From assembly GCF_027887165.1 (NCBI RefSeq), contig NC_077228.1:213581635-213645634 (forward strand): 64,000 nt of DNA, given 5' to 3'. The DNA comes from Monodelphis domestica (lineage: Eukaryota > Chordata > Mammalia > Didelphimorphia > Didelphidae). The translations under genes were made by a program, and so were the position numbers. Below the pieces are notes generated by a model. The model was not told the origin of the DNA, made no database searches, and was given only the letters and a program-made list of their open reading frames with translations. Below, one piece after another: positions 54,373 through 64,000 of the stretch. Positions within the stretch are counted from its first letter, which is position 1; every line of letters starts with the position of its first letter.

Positions 54373-55438
54373 TTCCTAAAGTCATCTTCTGAAGTCTCTT
54401 GCTACAAGATCCTGAATTGACTTGGACCCAACACCCAAGAGGAGTATAATGATGTACCTGAAGCCAGGAAGATATGGGTTCCAAGAGAATTCTTGCTAGC
54501 TATGTGACCCTTGGTAAATTGCTAAAACTTTCTTATTCTCAGGGTCCCTTATCCTTAAGTGGAGGAGGGAATGATATCTGGACTACTGACTTAATAGAGC
54601 TGTTTTGAGGAGCAAATGTATACAAACTTTAAGGCACAATAAAAATGTCATGGGCAAAAATTTCAGAGGCAAAGTCAGTGGTCATTTAGGATGCAATATT
54701 AGGCACAGGGGGCACAATAAAAGATGCTTCTGAATATTATTTTTTATATTCAGAAAATTTCACATGTCAGAAAATTCCATTCTGCAGGTCCCAATCTCCA
54801 GCTTTTGTGCTAACACGTTCCTCTTAGGTGCAAGGTCAAAGTCAGGTACAAAGATGATAACTTTTATTGATTTTGTGATAAGCCTGGTCACATGTTCTGG
54901 GGAAGGTTTGAGGCCTCCTATGGACTGTCACCCCCAGGGGTCACAATTTTCAGGCCTCATCTGGGGACACAGACACGGTTTGTCTCTTCAGACTTTGGAT
55001 CCCTTCAGAAATTCCACCTTTTAGAAAATTGATAAAAAGAATTACTGGTCTTATCAGAGTATCTGTCTCCGCTGTAAAACCAGACTTTATAATACTGTCT
55101 GTTTTGTTACAGATACTTTTGTACAAAACAAAAGTTTTTTTCTTGGGTTTAGTTCAAGGACAAGTTTTATCCCTGAAGATTAATCTGAATGTTTTCTCTT
55201 ATCAGGAAATACAGTGAAATGAGAAAATGTTAAAACTATGTAACCTAACTTGTTCCTCTTTGATTTAGCCTTTGTTGCCAGAAAATTTAGAGGTAAATTC
55301 AGTGCTCAACCACAGCATGTCAATCATCTCAAGTAGTTGTTATTACTAAAGGGATTTTATTCTGTTTTATACAAAATATATTCTTTTCCATTTTAAAATA
55401 TATTTTATTGATGACTTTTACCTTTAAAAAAAAACATT
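54373..55438. other. Unclassified intron 2 sequence, about 1 kb
   Basis: A MIR-like piece at 54440-54640; the rest is unassigned. Short repeats such as 'ttcagaaaattt'/'tcagaaaattcc' near 54750-54780 and 'aaattccaccttttagaaaa' near 55010 suggest an unrecognised element. Confidence 0.35.
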
Positions 55439-55439
55439 A

Positions 55440-55640
55440 GGGGCAGCTGGGTGGCTCAGTGGATTGAGAGCCAGGCGCAGAGATGGGAAGTCCTGGGTTC
55501 AAACCTGGCCTCAGATACTTCCCAGCTGTGTCACAGGGTCCAGGGTCACACAGCTAGGAAGTATCTGAGGCCAGATTTGAACCTAGGACCTCCCATCTCT
55601 AGGCCTGGCTCTCAATCCTTTGAACTACCCAGGTGCTCCC
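55440..55640. repeat. Fold-back pair of truncated family S SINEs
   Basis: The sense head half (55440-55531) is joined through 16 bases to an antisense head half (55548-55640). Arms of about 92 bases are nearly complementary over their length ('cccagctgtgt' against 'acacagctagg'). Confidence 0.88.
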
Positions 55641-56285
55641 CAGTGTTATTCTTCATATACTATTTGCATTATTCTATGTAGTGTTCTCTTGATTTTGCTC
55701 ATTTCACTCTTCATAATTTCATGTAGCATTCTATCACAATCCCACATCTCAACCTATTTAGCCATTCCCTAGATGGGTGTCCCCTCATTTCCAGTTCTTT
55801 GCTACCACAAAAAGAGCTGCTATATTTTAGTAAATGTAGGTTCTTTTCCTTTTCCCTGTTCATCTTAGGAAACAGACCTAATAGTGATATTGCTGAGTCA
55901 AAGGGTCTATACAGTTTTATGACTTTGGGGGCATAATTCCAGATTTCTATGAAAAATGGTTGGTTCAATTCACAGTTTCACTAACCATATATTAGTGTTC
56001 TCATTTTTCCACTTCTAACATTTTCCATGTTTGTCATTTTGCCCTTTTTTCATTTTAGCCAATCTGATAGGTGTAAGCTGATATTCCAGAGTTATTTTGA
56101 TTTGTATTTCTCTAATCAATAATGATTTAGAGCATTTTTTCATACAGCTATAGAAAGCTTTGATTTCTTCATCCAAAAACCTTTCTATTCATATTCTTTT
56201 ATCATTTATCAATTGGGGAATAGCTCATATTCTTGTAAATGACTTTTATCTTTAATCATTTCCAGCCACTCTTCCAGATTTAGCC
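55641..56285 (-). repeat. Old L1 3' portion, minus strand
   Basis: Reverse strand carries the decayed ORF2 C-terminal region ('PFDSAISLLGLFPKMNREKE', as in 'PFDPAI.LLG.YP'). Confidence 0.78.
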
Positions 56286-56760
56286 TTCCCTTAGGTGACA
56301 AAGAAAAACTATTAAGCAAAAATTTGCAAGACAGATTGCCTGACAATGTACATATACTAGGTTGGTCTAATGGTCCTCTGCCTTTCTGCCAGAGGGAGAA
56401 GATATGACAAATTATCTCTTCTCCAAGACTTACATTAGTTTTATCGTTACTCAGATTTCACTTTCCTTTAAGGAATCTGTTCATGCTGTAGAAATTATTT
56501 ATATAGTTCTTTTGGCTCAACTTATTTTACTCTAAGACTGTTCATATAAGTATTCCCAGATTTCCCAGAATCCTTCTTGGTATACAATAGTATTCTATTA
56601 TAATCCTATAACTTGATTTTTCAGACAGTCCCAAAAGTGTATCCCTATTTTCTTTCTGGCTCTTTGTTACCAAAAAAAGTGCTGCTATGAGCATTTTGAT
56701 CTATATTAGATTTTTATTTTTGTCTTTGGCCTCCTTAGAGTATGTGACCAGATCAGTGAG
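56286..56760 (-). repeat. Further old L1-like sequence, minus strand
   Basis: 'ggctctttgttaccaaaaaa' and 'gtgctgctatgagcattttg' match the same L1 region as the copy before it, but more diverged. Confidence 0.55.
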
Positions 56761-57385
56761 ACACAACATATAAAGAGTTTAGCCAATTTTCTTGAATAAT
56801 TACAAATTGAAGTCTAGAATAATAGGAGCACTTTATGGCTCCACCAAGAATACATCAATGTGTCTGTCTTCTTCCCACATTTCTAGTTCCCATCTTTGCC
56901 ACATTACTTGGTGGGAAGTAAAATCTCAGAATTCTTTAATCTGCAGTAGTGATTTGGGACATGTATTCTGTATTAAGGGATAAACCTTCTCAATTCCTCT
57001 TTAATTGAGGCAAGGGTAGAAATCTGAAATAAATAAAAATTATTGACCTAGATAAAAGCTTATAGGAAAAATGATGCTCTGTAACTTTTGCAAATATTTG
57101 TGTATAAGGAAAGCATTAGCTTCCTATTCATGCATTTGGACCTCTTCCTCTATTTAAAGAGTCCTCTGGAGTCTCTCTCTCCATGCTTCTGTCCTTTTCT
57201 GTTCCTTACTGACTGCAGAGAATTCCACCAAATTTCCATCTCTATTGCTATGTGATTTATGCAAATAATTATCCAGTGGTTTATTCACTTCTTAGAAAAT
57301 CCAATGCACATCTTCAACCCCAGATTGGCTGTCTTTAGCCACCTAGAATCCTCAGGGTTGACCCTGCCTTTTTAATTTTCACTTT
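56761..57385. other. Unclassified intron 2 sequence
   Basis: No recognised element. Confidence 0.35.
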
Positions 57386-57465
57386 TTAAAACCCTTACCT
57401 TCTGTCTTAGAATGGATGCTAACTAATAGGTGGCTCTCTATCCACTGATCCCACTATCTCCCCCA
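57386..57465 (-). repeat. Family S SINE, antisense, internally deleted
   Basis: 'aaaacccttaccttctgtct' joined directly to 'ggctctctatccactgatcc'. Confidence 0.72.
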
Positions 57466-57763
57466 TCCCACTCTGCCTTTTAATTGCTATGGATCCAGAA
57501 AGTTCAAAGCGGAATCGGGACAGTGACGATGCTGTAGAGAAATCACAAATACTTTGAAAAGCCAGGAGAAAAACACAAAATCCTCTTTGTTTATATGTGA
57601 TGGATAATGGAAGCCATTATAAATGGCAAGAGTTCTTTAGTAGACTTGGGGACCTAGAAGCAGAGCACATATGTGTTACTCTTTGCCCAAGAGGGTCTTC
57701 TGTTCCCATGCCAATGCCCCTGGCATCCTCATTGTTCTATTTCTCTGTTCTAACGCTCCTCAG

Positions 57764-57944
57764 GTATGCACTTCATTCACGGCTGAACAAGGCACACATG
57801 GCCATGTGAAACTACATCATGGTTATACCAATGTTGTGGGCTTGGGCGATTCGAGTACGTGGAAGTTGCCAATCCTGAATCGATATGTCTACATGTTCTT
57901 GGCTCCGTTCATGATACCCATAATCACCCCTCTGGTGGCACTTG
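57764..57944 (+). CDS. FADS6: FADS6 coding exon 3
   Basis: Encodes residues 143-202 plus one base, from VCTSFTAEQGTHG to ITPLVAL. It holds the second histidine box, H156-V-K-L-H160-H161, in 'HGHVKLHHGYTNVVGLGDSS'. A hydrophobic stretch at about 186-202 is a membrane segment. The acceptor is cctcag (57758-57763) and the donor GTAAGT (57945-57950). Two decayed copies of this exon lie upstream at 31230-31386 and 32736-32952. Confidence 0.96.
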
Positions 57945-58180
57945 GTAAGTACCCCCCAGGGCCAGTTCTAAAATCACCAAGGGGCATCCTTAAGTAGAAT
58001 TAAGGAACCTCCCTGGAAAAGGAATACCACATTCCTCCCTTACCCTACCATTCCAAGTTGGCATCTTAGGGAAAAGGTTGGAAGCGCAGGCTTCTGAGTC
58101 TCATTGCCAGATCAAGTAGGATAGATAAAACTTTATAAACAGCTTAGGCACTGCTGGCCTGATATTAAGAGGCAGGGTGA

Positions 58181-58372
58181 GGAGTGGCCAGGTGGTACAG
58201 TGGATAGAGCACCAGATCTAGAGTTATGGAGGACCTGGATTCAAATCCAGTTTCAGATACTTCCTAGCTGTATGACCCTGGGCAAGTCACTTAACTCCAA
58301 TCACCTAGCCCTTACCTCTCTTCTGCCTTGGAATCAATACTTGATATAAATTCTAAGACAGAAAGTATGGAC
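58181..58372 (+). repeat. Family S/MAR1 SINE, sense
   Basis: 'ggccaggtggtacagtggat' to 'aaattctaagacagaaagta'. It is absent from the duplicated copy at 33 kb, so it inserted after the duplication or was lost there. Confidence 0.82.
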
Positions 58373-58399
58373 TAAGAGCTCTTGAATACTGGGATAGAA

Positions 58400-58645
58400 T
58401 ACTGAGGGAATGGTATGATAGGAAGAACATTGGCCTTGGACTCAGGAGCCCAAGTAAGAATCCCAGGCCCACAGTGTACTGGTAATGTGCCCCTCAGCAT
58501 GTAATTTAAACTATCTGAACATCAGTTTCCCCATGTGTAGCATTTATACTGCTTATGTCATAAAGATCATATGCTGAAAGTTCTTTGTAAACCTTAAAGT
58601 GTTGTAGAAATGTAAGTTATTATTATTATTATTACCTGGAGAACA
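58400..58645 (+). repeat. MIR, sense, shared with the duplicated segment
   Basis: 'gaacatcagtttccccatgt' and 'tttgtaaaccttaaagtgtt', with an attatt tail. Its counterpart is at 33300-33520. Confidence 0.65.
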
Positions 58646-58734
58646 GTATTTATTTGTGGGTCCTCACAATAATAAATATGCTTGGATTTAGATGACAGGC
58701 TTAGGGCACAGAAATGTCTTGTGATACTTAATAG

Positions 58735-58970
58735 CAAATAAATAATAGCTAACATTTATGTAGCACTTTCAGGCTTACAAAGTGTTTTTTATAAATATTA
58801 CATTTGACACTGATAATAATCCAGTGAGATATTCCCATTTTATAGCTAAGAAAACAGATATAAACAGGTGAAATGGCCTGCCCAAGCATGTATCTGAGAC
58901 AGGATTTGAACTCGGGTCTTCTTGACTTCAAGTCCAGCATTTGATCCAGTGTACACCTAACTGCTTTTGC
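58735..58970 (-). repeat. MIR/CORE-SINE, antisense
   Basis: 'ctaacatttatgtagcactt', 'ccattttatagctaagaaaa' and 'cttcttgacttcaagtccag'. Confidence 0.7.
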
Positions 58971-59129
58971 ATATCTACAAATGAACTAAAACCATCTGTG
59001 AAAACACTCTCTTGGCTCTAAAGCTATATTTTGGACTGTAGGACAGAAATGGAGAAAAGAACCCTCAAGAGCCTCTAGATTCTTCTAATAATGTACCTAT
59101 CTATTCTGTGTTATTTGGCAGAGCTGTTG

Positions 59130-59242
59130 TTTTTTTTAAACCTTTATCTTCTGTCTTAGAATCAATACTATTCTAAAGCAGAAGAATGGTAAGACCTAGG
59201 CAATTGGGGTTAAGTGACTTGCCCAGGGTCACACAGTTAGAA
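59130..59242 (-). repeat. Family S SINE fragment, antisense
   Basis: 'aacctttatcttctgtctta' to 'ccagggtcacacagttagaa'. Confidence 0.8.
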
Positions 59243-59259
59243 TTGAATTTCTTCTCTTT

Positions 59260-59660
59260 CCCCAGCTCCACTAAATACCACTTAATCTACTAAACGAATA
59301 TGGGGTAATCCTTAGCTTCATGTGTATTACCTATGGGACACTGGGAAAATCATTTGGTTTCTCTGGACTTTCTTACCTGAAAAATAATGGGATTGAACTG
59401 TATGGTCCTTAAGTCCCTTCTAGTTCTAAATCTTACAACTGAAATCCAAAGCACTCCAGCCTGGGATGAAACCATAGAATGTTCAAACTGGAAGGGTCCT
59501 TAACGATGGTGGATTCAAACCCTTTCATTAGAAATTTCAGGAAACCGAGACCCAGTGAATTTGAATTGTTCAAGATTATACAACCAGTCAGTGGTAGAGC
59601 TGAGATTAGAATTTTAGCCTTTTGATTCCTTGTCTTGTCTTAGTCATTAGTGGGGGATGG
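59260..59660. repeat. MIR sense then MIR antisense
   Basis: 59270-59440 sense ('cccttctagttctaaatctt'). 59450-59650 antisense ('ggaaaccgagacccagtgaa'). Confidence 0.6.
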
Positions 59661-59725
59661 TGTCGAGGGGGATGGATTTGGCACAAGACCTGAATTTGAA
59701 CTCAAGCTCTGTCACTTTCTCTTTT

Positions 59726-59926
59726 TTTTTTTTAAACTCTTACCTTCCATCTTGGAGTCAATACTGTGTATTGGCTCCAAGGCAGAAGAGTGGTAAGGGC
59801 TAGGCAATGGGGGTCAAGTGACTTGCCCAGGGTCACACAGCTAGGAAGTGGCTAAGGTCAGATTTGAACCTAGGATCTCCCATCTCTAGGCCTGGTTCTC
59901 AATCCACTGAGCTACCCAGCTGCCCC
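59726..59926 (-). repeat. Family S SINE, antisense, with target duplication
   Basis: Near-consensus copy. 'ctgtcactttctcttt' occurs at about 59709 and again at 59927. Confidence 0.93.
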
Positions 59927-59984
59927 CTGTCACTTTCTCTTTCTTAAGCAAGTCACTTCTCTGAATTCTCTCATTTTTTAAAAT

Positions 59985-60246
59985 GAATTTTGTTGTTATT
60001 CAATCTTTTCAGTTGTGTCTGATTCTTTGTGATCCCATTTGGGGTTTTCTTGGCAAAGGTGTTGGAGTGGTTTGCCATTTCCTTCTTCAGGTCATTTTAC
60101 AGATGATGAAACTGAGGCAAACAAGGTTAAGTGACTTGCCCAAAGTCATACAAATAGTAAGTGTCTGAGGCCAGATTTGAACTCAGGAAGATGTATCTTC
60201 TTGACTCCAGGCCAGGAACTCTGTCCACTGTACCACCTAGCTGCCC
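59985..60246 (-). repeat. MAR1 SINE, antisense
   Basis: Complete order from 'ttgtgatcccatttggggtt' to 'ctgtaccacctagctgccct'. Confidence 0.88.
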
Positions 60247-60255
60247 TAAACAATT

Positions 60256-60328
60256 TAACTCCAAAGGGACTTGAACCCTCAACCTTCTGACCTGAAGTCA
60301 ATTGCCTTATCCATCAATCTCCATTAAA
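60256..60328 (-). pseudogene. tRNA-Arg-like pseudogene
   Basis: The minus strand reads 'atggataaggcaattgactt', 'caggtcagaaggttgagggt' and 'tcaagtcccttt'. This closely follows nuclear tRNA-Arg(TCG), including the B box (ggttcaagtcc). The anticodon position reads TCA instead of TCG, and the acceptor stem no longer pairs well. An antisense MAR1 lies about 10 bases beyond its 3' end. Confidence 0.72.
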
Positions 60329-60479
60329 AAATTAATAGAATGGAAGAAAAAAATCACCCAAGTTCCTTTCTAGATTTCTAAATCTACTATCTTAGTCCTC
60401 ACTTGCTATTATAGTCTTTCGGTGACTTAGAAAGGGCTTAGAAGATGCCACCCTTGCCTCACATACCTCTTTCCCAAAG

Positions 60480-60667
60480 GACTACTGAGGAAGGAAGAGC
60501 CCAGGGTAGTTCTTCGGACTTTGTGCCTCATGTCCCTGGGTCTCTTCTCTCACTACTGGCTGCTGATCAAAGTCTCTGGCTTCCAGTCATCTGGGTTTGC
60601 TCTTCTCTGCATGTTTGTGAGCCGGGGCTTGCTGGCTCATCCCTACCTCCACGTCAACATCTTCCAG
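60480..60667 (+). CDS. FADS6: FADS6 coding exon 4
   Basis: Encodes residues 203-265, from (G)LLRKEEPRVVLRTL to HPYLHVNIFQ. Membrane segments lie at about 216-232 ('LCLMSLGLFSHYWLLI') and 240-250. The phase joins exon 3 as g|ga. The donor is GTAGGG at 60668. The match to human is 'LRKVELGTALRTL' and 'SLLAHPYLHVNIFQ'. Confidence 0.95.
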
Positions 60668-60734
60668 GTAGGGCTTTCCCCCACAACTTTCTGAGGGGGT
60701 GGAGGGTAGGGGGAAATTGTTCCCTAGGGCAGAG

Positions 60735-61140
60735 ACTACAAATACCCTGCCCATGTGGCTGGCAACACTTGCAAGTGCAGCTGAACCAGATTAAAATATA
60801 ACTAAGAGGGGGAAGCTAGGTAATTTAGTAGATTGAGAGCCAGGCCTAGAGATGGGAGATCCTGAGTTCAAGTGTGGACTCATACTTCTTGACTGTGTGA
60901 CCCTGGGCAAGTCACTTAACCCCTGTTAAGAGCCCTTACTATTCTGTCTTGGAACCAATACACAGAATTGATTCCAAGATGGAAAGTAACTTTTTTTAAT
61001 GTAACTGGGAAATATTTAACAAAATGAAAGTAAGAATAGATATTTCATTTAAAAACAAATTCAATATTTAGTTAGCAAGGATCTTTATGAATGGATAAGT
61101 GGCTCTATTTTTATTTGAGTTTGACATTATTTCTCTAGGG
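60735..61140. mobile_element. Possible hAT-like element, second copy, interrupted by a SINE
   Basis: 'gaaccagattaaaatataac', then, after a sense family S SINE (60806-61000), 'gtaactgggaaatatttaac'. Same orientation and parts as 53035-53415. 'ctagggcag' flanks both ends. Non-coding. Confidence 0.5.
60806..61000 (+). repeat. Family S SINE, sense
   Basis: 'gggggaagctaggtaattta' to 'ttccaagatggaaagtaact'. Confidence 0.85.
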
Positions 61141-61397
61141 CAGTCTGGAAAGCAAAGACTAGGCAGGAATAGGAGTCTTCTGGGTGAGAATGGATGTTTG
61201 GTATGGAGAGAGAATTACTAGGGGACTTGGAACAACTAAATAATACTCTCAAACTCAGGACCAGCTTGAGAGATCTCAGTTGATGGTGGCCCCAAGAAGG
61301 GAATCCTCCTCAATGTGGGCATTATTTTCCCTCAGGCTGGCAAAGAGCTACAATCTCAGGGTTTGGTTGCATGTGTCTTTTTCTGTGTGCATTTTAG

Positions 61398-61577
61398 CAC
61401 ATTGGGCTCCCTATGTTCTCCTTGGATAAGAAACCCCAGAGGATTCACATGATGAGTCTTGGGGTTCTCAACCTGCCTCGAAACCCCATCCTGGACTGGA
61501 CCTTCGGCCATTCCATTATCAGCTGCCATGTGGAGCATCACCTCTTTCCCAGGCTCTCTGACAACATGTGTCTAAAG
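61398..61577 (+). CDS. FADS6: FADS6 coding exon 5
   Basis: Encodes residues 266-325, from HIGLPMFSLDKKPQ to DNMCLK. It contains the third histidine box H309-V-E-H312-H313 in 'SCHVEHHLFPRLSDN'. The acceptor is cattttag (61390-61397) and the donor GTAGAA at 61578. By comparison with human, about 40-50 residues remain and must lie in an exon beyond 64000. Confidence 0.96.
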
Positions 61578-61879
61578 GTAGAAAAGGGGTTGGGGCAGAA
61601 AAAGGCTGAGAACTGGAGAAAAAATGGTGAAGAGAAGGGAAAAAAGAATTAAGGGCAGGGAAAAGTTAGAGGCACATAAGAAACTGGCACAGCAGAAATA
61701 GCTTCAAGGTAAAGGTGTCTAGAGCTGATCCTAACCACTGCCTCATAAGCAGGACAGCACCTAAACCACCTTGGGTAGAAAAATGCCAACCTTACTCTAT
61801 TTCTTTTCCCTCAATGGAAAATCAACTACTTACATTCTACTTTAAAAATTATTGATATCTTTGTTTAGGTTTCTAATAT

Positions 61880-62190
61880 CAATCAACTAACCAATCAATA
61901 AGCATTAATTAACAACTTACTATATGCCAAATGTTGTGCTATGTGCCAAGGATATAAAGAGTAGCCAAAAAAAGGAAAACATTCTTCCCTCTCCCTCCCA
62001 AAGAACCATTCTTAAAATTGATAATAAGTATTGATTCCAAGGCAGAGGAGCAGTAAGGGCTATGCATTTATAGTGGTCGATTGACTTACTCAGGGTCATA
62101 CAGCTAGGAAGTGTCTGCAATCACATTTGAACTCAGACATTCTATCTCCAGGCCTGGGACTCCATCTGCTTAGTCATGTAGCTGCCCTGG
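61880..62190 (-). repeat. MIR fragment then family S SINE, antisense
   Basis: 61880-61960 MIR-like ('actatatgccaaatgttgtg'). 61998-62188 antisense SINE ('aaccattcttaaaattgata' to 'tagtcatgtagctgccc'). Confidence 0.7.
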
Positions 62191-62254
62191 AACCATTTCT
62201 TGTAATAAATAATTTTTTAAAAGAAAGGGGAAAAAAAAAACAGTTCAGCAAAAC

Positions 62255-62520
62255 CAAACATTGCATTGACCAATTTATTGCCTTTCTGTGCTATATCCAT
62301 ATTATCTCACTTCTGCAAAGACAGGAGAGAATTGCTTTTTCTTCTTTGGGACAAAGTTTGGTCATTATAACTTCACAGCACTTAGTTTCTATTGCTATTA
62401 TTTTATTCTACATTGTTGTAGTTACTGGATATAGTGTTTTTTCTAGTTCTGCTTAGTTCATTTTGCATCAGTTCATATAAGTCTTCCCATGCTTCTTTTC
62501 ATTCCTCTTCTTAAATATCT
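62255..62520 (-). repeat. Old L1-like fragment, minus strand
   Basis: 'cattttgcatcagttcatat' and 'aagtcttcccatgcttcttt' are typical of reversed marsupial L1 3' sequence. Confidence 0.6.
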
Positions 62521-62529
62521 TCGAATGAA

Positions 62530-63120
62530 CAGCCATGAAGGTGCAGGGGATAGACTGCTCCATCTGAATTCAAGAAGATTTGAATTTATATCTGGCCTCA
62601 GATACTTAACTGTATGACCCTAGGCAAGTCATTTAACCTCTGCCTTATTATTCCCATTTTACTGTTTTGGAAACTAAAAGCACTTACTTTCCAAGGTAGT
62701 GTGAGAATCAAATTAGATAATTGTAAAGCATTTCGCACAGTGTCTGGTATCTAGTAAGAACTTAATAAATTCCTATTTTCCTCATTCTAATACTTAATAA
62801 GCAACAAGCATTTATTAAGCTTCTTCTGTGTGCCAGAGACTATGATAAATTCTAGGAATACAGTCCCTGCTCTCAAGTGGCTGATAGTCTAATGAGACTA
62901 TACACAACAATTAAGTATAAATAAATACAGCATAAACTGAAGATAATCTCAGAAAGAAGGCATTAATATTAAGAGGGAGGCAGGAGGGCTTCTTACAGAT
63001 AGGATATAACTGGGATTTGAAGGAATACAAGAAATCCTAATGACATCGATGAGAAGAGAGGGAGAACTCCAGGAATAGGGAACAGCTAGTGAAAAAGCAG
63101 AGTCTAGAGATGGAGTAAGA
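62530..63120 (+). repeat. MIR/MAR1 and a CORE-SINE-related repeat
   Basis: 62530-62785 is a sense MIR ('gaccctaggcaagtcattta'). 62800-63120 begins 'aacaagcatttattaagctt' and continues as a known type of old dispersed repeat ('gctctcaagtggctgatagt'). Confidence 0.6.
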
Positions 63121-63829
63121 ATGGAATGAGTCCATGACTGCAGGGCCTATTAATAACTCTCTTTCTTCTCAGTGCCTGGCCCATAGAAAATATTTGAATT
63201 TCCTGTTGAGGATTCCATGGTCCCACAATGGAGGAGTTAATCACGTTTGAACCAAATCTAACCCAAGACTCTCCTTTTGCAACTGATGGGAAATTCTTTT
63301 CCTTTGAACACTGATGTAAGAGAGAACAAGTAGTTAGCATTTCCTTCCTAATAATAACACTTCATGTACTAAAGGAGAGTTCTGACAATACTATTTGCCC
63401 ATCTCCTACCCCACTATATCCCCATACTTCAAACCCTCTAATCCATTTTCCTTTGGGCCAAACAGCCACAACAATCTTCAATCTCAACTTCAGTTTGTAT
63501 AAATCTCTCTTAGTTGCCTACTATTTGCAAGACAGTATTTTTTAAATTGCTTTGGTGATTCTATATACCATTTCCAGTTTCTCCAAGGGAGATGAGAAAG
63601 GGCATAAAAAAGGAGATTTGGAATAGTTCATTTAACGGGCATAAAAGATGATCTTCCTTTGTCTTAGACTCCTATAAAGGTCAAGGAGGCCCAGAGGGTG
63701 ACCTGTCCTGTTTGGCTTTAGAAGAAGAAAGGAAGGCAGCAATTACCTTGCCTAGTAGCTATGGGATGTGCTTCTAATATTTGGGACAAGTAGTGTCCTC
63801 TTATAAATCTCTCCTAGAACCTTCATTTG

Positions 63830-64000
63830 AGGGAAATGATTCCTCAGTTCACTGAAGAGTTTTGGGTTTATAGCCCTGATACCTGGGTTCTAATCTCTGT
63901 TTTATTACCTATCTTTTTAGTTGTGTGACCTTGAACAACTTATGTAACTTCTCCAGGCTTCAATTGCTTCATCTATAAAATGAGGAATTGTACTATATGT
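63830..64000 (+). repeat. MIR, sense, at the window edge
   Basis: 'gatacctgggttctaatctc', 'gttgtgtgaccttgaacaac' and 'cttcatctataaaatgagga'. Confidence 0.75.

Larger units (their letters stand above)
57945..60479 (+). other. FADS6: FADS6 intron 3
   Basis: The first 800 bases resemble the duplicated segment at 32957-33604, apart from the SINE at 58181. The remainder is mostly SINE and MIR sequence, listed separately. The acceptor is tttcccaaag, ending at 60479. Confidence 0.75.
61578..64000 (+). other. FADS6: FADS6 intron 5 (incomplete)
   Basis: No match to the FADS6 C-terminus ('VKPVVSQFL...' in human) was found before the window ends. Besides the repeats listed, 61640-61870 and 63130-63800 are unassigned. 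Confidence 0.65.

Overview
The window looks like marsupial nuclear DNA. It is packed with a tRNA-headed SINE (called family S below; SINE1/WSINE1-like, head 'gggcagctgggtggctcag', tail 'gaaggtaagggttt' plus poly-A). It also carries MAR1/MIR CORE-SINEs, marsupial L1 3' ends and long purine microsatellites. The species cannot be fixed from the sequence. Repeat boundaries were read by eye and are good to roughly 10-20 bases.

Two host genes lie on the + strand in the order known from mammals (human 17q25 has USH1G next to FADS6, on one strand). USH1G (SANS) occupies about 1-13.8 kb: exon 1 at 196-359, exon 2 at 8318-9529 and exon 3 from 11130. The splice pattern gives 459 residues, against 461 in human. 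FADS6 begins at 46344. Five exons (46344-46602, 48355-48521, 57764-57944, 60480-60667, 61398-61577) give 325 residues and all three histidine boxes; the last coding exon lies beyond the right edge. The genes do not share a pathway. USH1G is a stereocilia scaffold and FADS6 a predicted membrane fatty-acyl desaturase.

The 33 kb between them is mostly transposable elements and simple repeats. It holds L1 and other LINE pieces, a retroviral gag fossil (about 38.3-39.1 kb, minus), a probable solo LTR (about 43.1-43.9 kb), a hAT-type MITE with an 8-bp target duplication nested in an L1 (42194-42381), an AT-rich minisatellite (29.5-30.5 kb) and a degenerate CT-rich repeat (28.1-28.9 kb). A 200-N gap (18185-18384) is flanked by two near-identical copies of about 1.3-1.5 kb, probably two alleles placed in series by the assembler.

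The best candidate for something undescribed is at about 31.2-33.6 kb. Two decayed copies of FADS6 exon 3 lie in the same orientation, upstream of FADS6 exon 1. The second runs on into sequence that aligns with FADS6 intron 3. This points to an old DNA-level duplication of part of FADS6 rather than a processed pseudogene. I found no CRISPR array, operon or complete third gene.
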